Positions 47,717 through 56,025 of a DNA stretch of 64,000 bases are shown here, in pieces. Position numbers and translations under genes: made by a program. The stretch lies in the NCBI GenBank assembly GCA_016191435.1, contig JACPOQ010000028.1:177155-241154 (forward strand), given 5' to 3'. The stretch comes from Chloroflexota bacterium. Lineage in GTDB: Bacteria > Chloroflexota > Dehalococcoidia > Tepidiformales > Tepidiformaceae. The notes beneath the pieces are model-generated. The model saw nothing but the letters and a program-made list of their open reading frames with translations, was not told where the DNA came from and ran no database searches. How positions within the stretch are numbered: position 1 is the first letter of the stretch; the number at the start of each line of letters is the position of its first letter.

Positions 47717-47756
47717 TCCGGCGGGGCGCCGGCGCCCTCGCCGGGGAGGAGCAGCG

Positions 47757-48989
47757 ATGACCGCGTTCGCACGGATCGTGCGCCCACGCGTCGCGCAGCG
47801 GCCCCGGCTTGTCGCCGCGAGCACGACCGTCCTCGGCCTGCTGTTCGCCTATTGGTGGTCGCGTGACTTCGTGCCCGCGCGGATTTACTCGCTCTGGGGG
47901 CCATATTTCGTCGCGCCGCTGGGCTGGCTCGCCGCGGCTGGGGTGGCGTTCTGGGCGCTGCGCGAGATGCGCCGGGCCGGCGTGGCTACCGAACCAGCGG
48001 AGCACGCGATCGAAGCGCGCACCGTCCTGCTCATAGCGGGGCTGGTCGGCGCGTTCGTGGTCGCGTTGCAGCTCGTCGTCGGGATGTTCGCGGGCTTCGG
48101 GTATTCGCCGTATGCGCACTCGCCGCGCTGGCTGGCGACGAACTTGCTCTTCGCCGGCTCCATCCTGCTTGCCACGGAGACCGCGCGGGTAGTGCTGTTG
48201 CGCGCGGGCAAAGGTCTCAGCATCACGCTTGCCCTGGTCGCCACCACGCTCGGACTGGCGGCGCTCCAGTTCGGGTTGCAGCAGTTCGGGCAAGACGGGA
48301 TGAAGCAGCAGGTGCAGTTCTGGGGCGGGAGCTTCGTGCCGCTGGCTGCGCTCGGGCTGCTCGCGGGCTTTTTCGCGATCTATGGCGGCGTGCGGGCGGC
48401 CCTGCTGATCACGGCGCCGCTTGCGGCCTTCACGTACTTCTCGCCGGTGCTGCCCGCCGCCGACTGGCCGATCCTCGCCCTCGCTGGCGTCGGCGGGCCG
48501 GCGCTCGGCCTCTGGATCGCCGAGAGCATGTTCGAAGAAGACGCCCCCGCGGCCGAGGCCGCGGGACACCGCTTCTTCTCGCTCCCTTCCGTCTCGTGGG
48601 TGGTTACCGCCGTGCTGGGGCTGGCCATCTTCTGGTTCACCTTCGGCTTCTTCGGCTACCTGCCCGCATTCGTGCCGAGCGAATCGATGCAGCCGGCGAT
48701 CAGCCGCGGCGACCTCGTCCTTACGAAGTCCGTCGACCCGGATCAGGTGAAGGTCGGCGATATCGTGATGTACAAACTCTCGGCGCAGCAACGAGTACTG
48801 CACCGCGTCGTCGCGATCCGAAAAGGCGAAGACGGCGGACGAGAGTTCATCTTCAAGGGCGACAACAACAACGCCGAGGACCTGTTGCCGGTGCGCGACA
48901 AGCAGCTCGTCGGGCGCTTCATCGGCGGGGTGCCGAAGGTTGGCTGGGTCCCGCTTAAGTTCCAGACGCTGCTTGGCGGCCTGCGGTGA
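47757..48989 (+). CDS. Polytopic signal peptidase I (SipW/ER-type) fused to a membrane domain
   Basis: 410 residues. Residues 20-260 have about seven hydrophobic segments and resemble no known domain. Residues 280-410 are an S26B signal peptidase: one membrane helix (283-300), FVPSESMQPAISRGDLVL with nucleophile Ser310, VGDIVMYK and VLHRVVAI where His349 takes the place of the lysine of ordinary bacterial SPase I, then FKGDNN (Asp369). Ser-His enzymes are the archaeal/eukaryotic/SipW type. GGGGAGGAG precedes ATG 47757. Position between SipW-type substrates implies dedicated processing. The large N-terminal membrane part is unusual. Confidence 0.82.
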   Translation: MTAFARIVRPRVAQRPRLVAASTTVLGLLFAYWWSRDFVPARIYSLWGPYFVAPLGWLAAAGVAFWALREMRRAGVATEPAEHAIEARTVLLIAGLVGAFVVALQLVVGMFAGFGYSPYAHSPRWLATNLLFAGSILLATETARVVLLRAGKGLSITLALVATTLGLAALQFGLQQFGQDGMKQQVQFWGGSFVPLAALGLLAGFFAIYGGVRAALLITAPLAAFTYFSPVLPAADWPILALAGVGGPALGLWIAESMFEEDAPAAEAAGHRFFSLPSVSWVVTAVLGLAIFWFTFGFFGYLPAFVPSESMQPAISRGDLVLTKSVDPDQVKVGDIVMYKLSAQQRVLHRVVAIRKGEDGGREFIFKGDNNNAEDLLPVRDKQLVGRFIGGVPKVGWVPLKFQTLLGGLR

Positions 48990-49897
48990 GGACGCGACTA
49001 CGCGCCGCTGCGCGGAAGAACGCACGGCGCTTGCGGGCGCTGGGCGCCCCGCTGCTGCTGGTGGCCGGCCTGGGCCTGTTCGGGATGTCGCAGCTGACCG
49101 CCGCGAACACGAGCTGGTCGCAGGACCTGAGCCTGACCGTGACGCTTGGCACCGGCGACTTCGGATGTGAGCCGCTTACGGTGACGGCGAACGCGGTTGC
49201 CGTCGCCAACGGGAAGTCAACCTATTCCTACACGCTCACGGGTGGCGGCCACGGGTCGCCGGCTTGCCGGGATCTCTCCTTCGTGGCCCTGCCCGTGTGC
49301 TTCAGCCCGCTCCTCGCTCCCGCGCCAGGTGGGCTCGTCACCGCCGAATCGCACCCCACCGGCTGGAGCTATGCACCGCGCAACGAAGCCGGGAAGCTGT
49401 GGGTGAAGTGGGTGGCGGCGGCGTCGGTGGGCAGCGGGCCGTTGACCGCCGTGTTTACGTTCACGCTGGATGGCGCGCCACTCCCGGTCGAAAGCGTGCG
49501 TGCCATCGTGCACGTTGGCGCCGGCGACCAGGATACGAACAACATCGATGGCGGGGCGGTTGATGTGCCGAAGCCCGCGGACTGCGGTGGCCTGGCGCCG
49601 AAGAATGCATCGGCGCCGGCGGGTGCGAGCGCCACGATCGCAGGCGGGGACGCCGAAGGCACGAGGCACGAGCCCGGCGCGGAGAGCGCCACGCCGGCCG
49701 CGCCAGGCTCCACGCCAACGGCAGCGAGCACGCCCAGTCCGACTGTGACCCCCACGCCGACGCGCGTGCCGCCGGGCACCGTGGGCCCGAACATCAACAG
49801 CAGCAACGGCGGCGTGTTCGCGCCACCCAAGACGCCCACGCCCACTCCCACGGCGACACCCACGGCCCCGGCCACCGCCACGGCCGCGGCGCCGTAG
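48986..49897 (+). CDS. Stalked secreted protein, surface locus (a)
   Basis: 303 residues. A basic N-terminus and hydrophobic segment LLLVAGLGLFGMSQLTAANTSW end in a leader that also resembles SipW-type sites (W after an Ala-rich turn). The beta-rich body has five cysteines (one an ACRD pair member), and from about residue 215 on a Pro/Thr/Ala tail without a C-terminal membrane helix. Start is GTG 48986, overlapping the signal peptidase stop (GTGA), so it is translated with it. Unknown family; probable cell-surface or fibre protein. Confidence 0.65.
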   Translation: MRTRLRAAARKNARRLRALGAPLLLVAGLGLFGMSQLTAANTSWSQDLSLTVTLGTGDFGCEPLTVTANAVAVANGKSTYSYTLTGGGHGSPACRDLSFVALPVCFSPLLAPAPGGLVTAESHPTGWSYAPRNEAGKLWVKWVAAASVGSGPLTAVFTFTLDGAPLPVESVRAIVHVGAGDQDTNNIDGGAVDVPKPADCGGLAPKNASAPAGASATIAGGDAEGTRHEPGAESATPAAPGSTPTAASTPSPTVTPTPTRVPPGTVGPNINSSNGGVFAPPKTPTPTPTATPTAPATATAAAP

Positions 49898-50033
49898 CGG
49901 TGGGGACGAATGGTCCGTATCCGGGGCGCGTGCTCAACCACGGCACCGGTATACTGGCGCCGCTGCGGGCGGGAGGCCCGTCACATCCGCCCGCGGCGGG
50001 GCCACGGTCCGCCGGCGCGGCCGGGAGCGAGAC

Positions 50034-51116
50034 GTGACTCAACGGACGCGCTCGCGGCTCCTCGTGGTGATTGCCGGGATCGCTTTCGTGCTCTTGTTCG
50101 CGGCGGCGACAACGGGGAATGCGGCGCCGGCCACAGCATCCTGGTCGCTCTACAACCGGGCGAACGCCACCAGTTTCGTGGCCGGGGCCGGCTTGCAGCC
50201 GCCCGCGAGCGGCGGCGGTTGGGAAATCGTCTCGTTCGATGCGCAGCCCGTCGCCACCGGACTGGCGACGTACCTGTATGGCGGCGCCGATCTTCCGCCG
50301 GCCCGCGGCGGGCCACTTTCGCTCATCTCGTGCGCGGCGGTCGCGACGCCGCTGTCCTTGAGCGTCACGGTGGCGAACGGGTATCCCTACGGCGGCTGCG
50401 TCTTCTTCGTGGGCGTGACCAACACCGGCGCCGCGCCACTGCAAGTGCGCCTCGGAGGGCTGGATGGCGGCGAGGCCGTTTCGTGCAGCGCGCCGGGCTG
50501 CCGCTCCAGCGACATCGAGCTCGTCGCCGGTGGCCCGGACGCGGCCGCCATCGCCGCGCTGTGCCGCACGGAGGGCGGGACCCTCGAACCCGTGTCCGGA
50601 CTTGTCTACGGCATCCCGGCGGGCGCGACGCTCGTCTGTCCGCTCTTTGTCACCGTCTTGCAGGCGGCGCGCGAAAACGCAACCTATGTGGTGGCCATTG
50701 CGCCGCACGCGCCCGCGCCGGAGCCGACCCCGTCTCCCTCGCCCACGCCATCGTCAGCCACAGCCACGGCCACCGCGACGAGCGTTTCGACGGCCCCAAA
50801 CAACTGCATCGGCTGCGGGCCAACGCTCCCACCGCGTACGTCCACCAGTGGGGCAGGGTTGGCGACTCGGACCCCGGCGGCGGCGCCCTCCACAACACCC
50901 ACGCCGCCGCCGTCCACGGCGACCGCGGCCGCGACCGCTGTTGGGCGTGCGACCGCCGCCGTCACGGTGGTCCCGAAGCCACCTGTTACAGGTACCGGCC
51001 TCTTGAGCAACCAGTCGGCCGGCCGGGGTGCGCGGCCGCTGCTGCTCCTGTTCGTGGTGCTCGGGGCGTTCGGCACGGCCTTCGCAGTCATCTGGGCGGG
51101 CGACCGGCGACGCTGA
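50034..51116 (+). CDS. Stalked secreted protein with sorting-like C-terminus, surface locus (b)
   Basis: 360 residues. Signal peptide (LLVVIAGIAFVLLFAAATTG), beta domain with eight cysteines including GCGP, a Pro/Thr/Ala stalk (about 220-310), then PPVTGTG, a membrane helix (LLLLFVVLGAFGTAFAVIWAG) and DRRR at the end. That ending has the order of a sortase substrate (xPxTG, hydrophobic, basic). No sortase is in the window, so it may simply be membrane-anchored. Start GTG 50034. Last gene of the surface locus, convergent with the UPF0182 gene. Confidence 0.68.
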   Translation: MTQRTRSRLLVVIAGIAFVLLFAAATTGNAAPATASWSLYNRANATSFVAGAGLQPPASGGGWEIVSFDAQPVATGLATYLYGGADLPPARGGPLSLISCAAVATPLSLSVTVANGYPYGGCVFFVGVTNTGAAPLQVRLGGLDGGEAVSCSAPGCRSSDIELVAGGPDAAAIAALCRTEGGTLEPVSGLVYGIPAGATLVCPLFVTVLQAARENATYVVAIAPHAPAPEPTPSPSPTPSSATATATATSVSTAPNNCIGCGPTLPPRTSTSGAGLATRTPAAAPSTTPTPPPSTATAAATAVGRATAAVTVVPKPPVTGTGLLSNQSAGRGARPLLLLFVVLGAFGTAFAVIWAGDRRR

Positions 51117-51147
51117 AAGCGAGGGCCGGGGTGACATGTGGCAAGGC

Positions 51148-54075
51148 TCAGGGGCTGGCAGCCTGCTGAAGGCGGTCCAGGATCTGCTTGAGTCGCGTGA
51201 TTTCGGCGCCGTACCCGGCGAAGTCCCCGGCCTTGAGCGCCGCCTGTGCGCGGTCATATGCGTCCTGCGCCTGAGCGATGAGCGACGCGATATCCCCCGC
51301 GGGCGCCGGAGATGTGGTTGCGGCGGGCGTGCCGGGCGCGGGCGTCCGCGTTGGTGTCGCGGTTGCCGGCGATGGGGTCGGGTTGGGGCCGCTGGGGGCT
51401 TGGACGCCGGCCGTATCGACGCTGGAGGGCTGGGCTCGGCCGAAGAGGACGTCCAGGGCGCGTGCGAGCGTGGGCTCCATGGCAACGTTCTCGCCATTCA
51501 CGACGACGATGCGCTTGAGCTGCGGGATCTCGTTGCCGCTTCCGGCAGCCGAGAGGTAGAGCGGTTCGAAGAAGAGGTTGGCATTGCCGATTGGGATCAT
51601 CAACAAGTTGCCGCGGATTACCTTCGAACCGGACTGGTTCCAGAGGGTGAGCTGCTGCGACACGCGGCCATCGGAATCGATGCGGCGCTCCACCTGCGTG
51701 GGGCCGGGCACGCTGATAGTGCTCGGGAAGCGGAACGAAACTAGCTTCCCATAGTTATCGCCATCGGAGCGCGCTGCGATCCAGGCGACGGCATTCGTCC
51801 GATTCCGCGGCGCAAATGGGAGGATGAGCATGAACTCCTCTTTGCGTTCCCCCGGCAATCGAGCGATGACGTAGTACGGCCGCACCGCCTGGTTGGTCCC
51901 GCCGAAGATCTCCTGCGGGATGTCCCACTGGTCTTCCTTCTGATAGAAGGCGCGCGCATCCTGGATGTGGTAACGCAGGTACTTCTGCGTCTGGACGCGG
52001 AACAGGTCTTCAGGATAGCGCAAATGGCTGCGAAGACTATCGGGCATCGCGGAAATGGGCTTGAACAGGCTCGGGAAGACCGAACTGTACGCCTTTAACA
52101 GGGGCTCATCGGGCTGCACCGCGTAAAAGATGGTTTCGCCGGAATAGGCGTTCACGATGACCTTCACGCTGTTGCGGATGTAATTGATGTCCCCGGAGTT
52201 ACTGGAATATGGGATGCGGCCGGTAGCGGTATATGCGTCCTGGATCCAGTAGATGTTGTCCTTGTCGACAACCATATAGGGGTCGGCATCGAGCAGCAGG
52301 AACGGGGCGATCGTGCGGATCCGCTCCTGGATGTTGCGGCGGTAGATGATGCGGCTGTCGGCCCCGAGCGCCCCGGAGATGAGGATGTTGGGGTCCGCGA
52401 ACGCCCACGCATATAGCGCCTTGCGCCAGAAGCTCCCCAGCGCGACGCCGCCGTTTCCGCTGAAGCGGGTCGCGACATTGGCGCCGCCCGCGACGGGGGT
52501 AAACTCCTGCTCCTTGCCATCGACGATGATGTACCGGTCCGGCTGCTCGCCGAAGTAGATCTCCGGACGGGCCGTCATGAGCGGGCCCTGGAGCGGGATG
52601 TCCTTGACGAGCAACGTCGGCGAGCCATCCGATTCAGCCTGGTTGACGGCCGCCACGGCGTAGCCGTATCCGTGGGTGAACTGCAACGTGCGGTTGACCC
52701 ATGTCTGGGCATCGGCGGGCAGTCTATCGGGGTTGAGCTCGCGCGCGCTGAGCATCACCTGGCGGTACTTGCCATCTATGGTATATCGGTCGACATCGAC
52801 GTCGTTGAATTCGAACAGCGGCCGGATGGTCTGGAGTTGGCTGAGGCCGGCGCGGAGCGGGTCGGGGTCCCAGAGGCGCGTGTTGGCGATAGTCTCCTGG
52901 TTGTCGTCCACCTCCTCCGCCGTGGCCGAGGCGTTTGCGGCGAATTCGCGAACATCGACCTGGTCCAGCCCGTATGCCCACCGGGTCATCTCGATGTTGC
53001 GTGCGAGGTATGGCTCCTCGCGCGTCAGCTCGTTCGGCTGCACGATGAACCGCTGGACGAACGCCGGGTAGATGGCGCTGCCAATTGAGACGGCGATCCA
53101 CGCCACTACCGCCACGCCGGGGAGCGCGATGCCGCCCCGGAAGAGCCCGATCAGCACGAGGATCGCGGCGAGAGAGGCGACACCCATCTGGACGTAGAGA
53201 AGCGGCAGGCTGGCGTGAATATCGGTATAAAAGGCCCCGACATCGACGCCTCGCGTGGAATAGACCAGTGCGAAACGGTCGAAGTAATAGCCCGCGACGA
53301 AGACGGCGAGGAACCCAAGCACCAGTATCGAGGCGTGCAGTTTGATCCAGCGCGGCGCTTCGATGTCGAAGATGTGGCGCATGATCGGGCGAGGCGCATT
53401 AATGCGGAAGCCGTAAAGGATCGCGCGCAGGAAGTAGACCAGCGCCGCGGCGATGGTAGACACCACCAGCACCCCGAGGATCCAATCGAGGAATGACTGG
53501 TACACCGGAAGCTTGAAGACGTAGAAACTGAGGTCACGACCGAACTGCGGGTCCGTACGGCCGAAGGACTGCGCGTTCGAGAACAGCAGGATCTCATTCC
53601 ATCTCCCCGCCGCGGCTGATCCGAAGAGGACCGCGATGAGCAGGAGCACGAATCCCGCCGCCGCGAGGATTCCGCGCCGCGTGCCCGGGGAGTGAAGGCT
53701 GTCATAGAGCCCCCGCAGGTCCGGCGAGACCGCGAAATCGGGGGCGTCCGCGGTCGGCGCGAGCCGCCGGGCGGCGATGATGTTCGCGACGATGATCGCC
53801 AGCGCGAGGATGGCGCCCGCGAAGAACAGCCAGATCCGGGTGATGATGCGCTTCGAGTACACCGACCCGTACCCGACGCTGTCGAACCAGAGGACGTTGG
53901 CGACGATCATCTTGCCCACGCTCAGGACGATGAACGCGAGGAGCAACGCGCCAAGCACGGACGCGACAGCCACCCACCGGCCTTCTATGCGTGGCGGCCG
54001 GGCCTGTCCCCCCGGGAGCCGGAAGATTGGCGGCGGTGGCCCCAGGCCTCCATTGCCCCTGTCGCGGTGAGTCAT
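51148..54075 (-). CDS. UPF0182 family membrane protein
   Basis: 975 residues. About seven N-terminal membrane segments (40-60, 85-110, 150-170, 205-225, 240-260, 280-320, 330-350), then a 600-residue extracytoplasmic domain with family phrases such as VRPYYVIARLPGERKEEFM and NRTNAVAWIAARSDG. The C-terminal tail is Pro/Thr-rich and then a coiled-coil-like helix (SLIAQAQDAYDRAQAALKAG). UPF0182 proteins are widespread in Actinobacteria, Chloroflexi and Cyanobacteria, with no defined function. Divergent from the ABC-F gene. Confidence 0.93.
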   Translation of the reverse strand: MTHRDRGNGGLGPPPPIFRLPGGQARPPRIEGRWVAVASVLGALLLAFIVLSVGKMIVANVLWFDSVGYGSVYSKRIITRIWLFFAGAILALAIIVANIIAARRLAPTADAPDFAVSPDLRGLYDSLHSPGTRRGILAAAGFVLLLIAVLFGSAAAGRWNEILLFSNAQSFGRTDPQFGRDLSFYVFKLPVYQSFLDWILGVLVVSTIAAALVYFLRAILYGFRINAPRPIMRHIFDIEAPRWIKLHASILVLGFLAVFVAGYYFDRFALVYSTRGVDVGAFYTDIHASLPLLYVQMGVASLAAILVLIGLFRGGIALPGVAVVAWIAVSIGSAIYPAFVQRFIVQPNELTREEPYLARNIEMTRWAYGLDQVDVREFAANASATAEEVDDNQETIANTRLWDPDPLRAGLSQLQTIRPLFEFNDVDVDRYTIDGKYRQVMLSARELNPDRLPADAQTWVNRTLQFTHGYGYAVAAVNQAESDGSPTLLVKDIPLQGPLMTARPEIYFGEQPDRYIIVDGKEQEFTPVAGGANVATRFSGNGGVALGSFWRKALYAWAFADPNILISGALGADSRIIYRRNIQERIRTIAPFLLLDADPYMVVDKDNIYWIQDAYTATGRIPYSSNSGDINYIRNSVKVIVNAYSGETIFYAVQPDEPLLKAYSSVFPSLFKPISAMPDSLRSHLRYPEDLFRVQTQKYLRYHIQDARAFYQKEDQWDIPQEIFGGTNQAVRPYYVIARLPGERKEEFMLILPFAPRNRTNAVAWIAARSDGDNYGKLVSFRFPSTISVPGPTQVERRIDSDGRVSQQLTLWNQSGSKVIRGNLLMIPIGNANLFFEPLYLSAAGSGNEIPQLKRIVVVNGENVAMEPTLARALDVLFGRAQPSSVDTAGVQAPSGPNPTPSPATATPTRTPAPGTPAATTSPAPAGDIASLIAQAQDAYDRAQAALKAGDFAGYGAEITRLKQILDRLQQAASP

Positions 54076-54282
54076 TGCTTCACATCCTGGGCGGGCCCGT
54101 CATCCCCGACTGGCCCTGGCCGAATCGAAGACGGTAGGAGGTCTGGATGAGTCTACGGCGCTCACGGGATGCTGTGCGAATCGGGCGAGGGCTGCGGTGC
54201 CTGCCGCGTCCGTTCGAGGCCGCTCTGCTAGCGTCACTGCGCCGGCTTGCGTGCCGGCTGAACCTGAAAGGCGAGATGTCGG

Positions 54283-56025
54283 ATGATCATCGCGGACCTG
54301 AATGATGTAGGGCGGATCCATGGCGGCCGCACGATCTTCCGGGGGCTGTCGTGGTCACTGCAGGACGGCGAGCGCATCGGGCTCATCGGTCCGAGCGGCG
54401 CCGGGAAGTCGACACTGCTGCGGCTGCTGGCCGGGCTCGATAAGCCCGACGCGGGCGCCGCCACCTTCCGCAGAGGGGCGGCTGTGGCGTCTTTTCCACA
54501 GGAGTACGCCGGTGAGCCGGAGCGGGCGGTCATCGATGAACTGCTGTCCATACGGGAGGACATCGCCGCCCTCGAGCGTGCCCTAAGCGCCGCAGAGGCG
54601 CGGATGGCCGACCCCGCCGTGCTCGCCGATGCGAACGCGTACGACGCCCTCGTCATCGAACACGGCGAGTTGCTCGACCAGTTCGAGGAGGCAGGCGGCG
54701 GCACGCTCCGGAACCGCGCGGAAGGTCTGCTGCGCTCGCTTGGGCTGGAGGAAGAGGCCTGGCTACGGCCGATGCGGGCACTCTCCGGCGGGCAGCGAAA
54801 AATCGTCGGCATCGCGCGCTGCCTGCTGTCCGACCCTGACCTGCTGCTCCTCGACGAACCCGATAACCACCTCGACCTGCGCCGGAAAGCAATGCTCGAA
54901 CGCGTCATCCGCGAATTCGAGGGCTGCGTCGTTGTGGTCTCGCACGACCGCTACCTCCACGATGAGACCGTCGGACTCATCGTGGAGCTGGAACACTCGC
55001 GCGAGACGGGCCTGCGCCTCCGCCGCTGGAATGGCAACTACTCGTCCTACGCGGCCCAGAAAGAGCTCGCGCTCCTTCGCCAGCGACAGGACTACTGTGG
55101 CCAGCAGAAGGAGATCGCCAGGCTGGAGGCGGCTATCGTGCGGTTCAAGGTGTGGGCGAGCGTTGTGGTCGATGAGCGCCACATCAAGCAGGCTCGCAAA
55201 AGCAGCGCCAGATCGACAGTATGGAGAAGGTCGAGCGGCCGGTCATGGAACGCCGCCGGATGTCGCTCCATTTCCGGACGGCGGTGCGCGGCGGCGCAAG
55301 CGTGGTCGATATCCGTTCGGTCTCGAAGGGGTTCGGGGCTACGCCGGTGCTGTCAGCTGCGAGCGCGACGATTATGAGCGGCGAGCGCGTCGCGATCGTG
55401 GGCGCAAACGGGAGCGGCAAATCCGTCCTGCTGAAGCTTATCCTCGGGCAGATCCCACCTGACGCAGGCGAGATTTGGGTGGGCCCCAGCATCAGCACCG
55501 GCCACTATGCCCAGGAGCATGAGACGCTGGACACGCGGCAGACGCCGGTTGAGGCGCTACGCGAAGCACGCCCGATGTTTGAAGGGAAGGCCGTGGCGCA
55601 GCTCGCGCGCTTCCTCATCCCGTATGAGGCGGCACAGCTGCCAATCGCGCGGTTGAGCGGCGGCGAAAAGAGCCGCGTGCAGCTGGCGCGCCTCATGCAG
55701 CTCAACGCCAATTGCCTGCTGCTCGATGAGCCCACGAACAACCTCGACATCGCGGCCGCCGAGGTGCTGGAAGAAGCCCTCAGCGCGTTCACCGGGACGA
55801 TCGTGATCGTCTCGCACGACCGCTACCTCCTCGACCGCCTCGCGGACCGAATCCTCGAGGTCCGGGATGGCCGCGCGCCGATGTTCGCGAAGGCGGCTAC
55901 AGCGACTACGCCGCGCAGCGCGCCCGGCTCGATGCGCCGCCGCCGGCCGCGCCGCCCCCGTTGTGGCCGCCCGGCCGAGGCAGCAGCCACGAGCTCACGG
56001 CAAGGGCGGGCACCTGCCGCGCTAG
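54283..56025 (+). pseudogene. ABC-F ATPase gene with frameshifts
   Basis: Two tandem ATPase domains of an ABC-F (translation factor/antibiotic protection) protein are present but not in one frame. Domain 1 (54283-55200): GPSGAGKST, LSGGQRK, LLDEPDNHLD (Asp for Thr). Domain 2 in another frame from about 55202: GANGSGKSV, LSGGEKSR, LLDEPTNNLD, IVSHDRYLLD. The first shift is at the A4 run 55198-55201, where one more A restores reading; a second lies near 55887-55891, before GGYSDYAAQRA; a third, in C-rich DNA near 55940-55985, would reach TAG 56025. All are single-base losses. Real decay or sequence errors cannot be told apart here. Confidence 0.75.

Noticed and set aside
55180..55230. Programmed frameshift in the ABC-F gene
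   Set aside because: AAAAGC is not a typical slippery heptamer with a downstream structure, and further losses occur later in the same gene, so decay or error is simpler.
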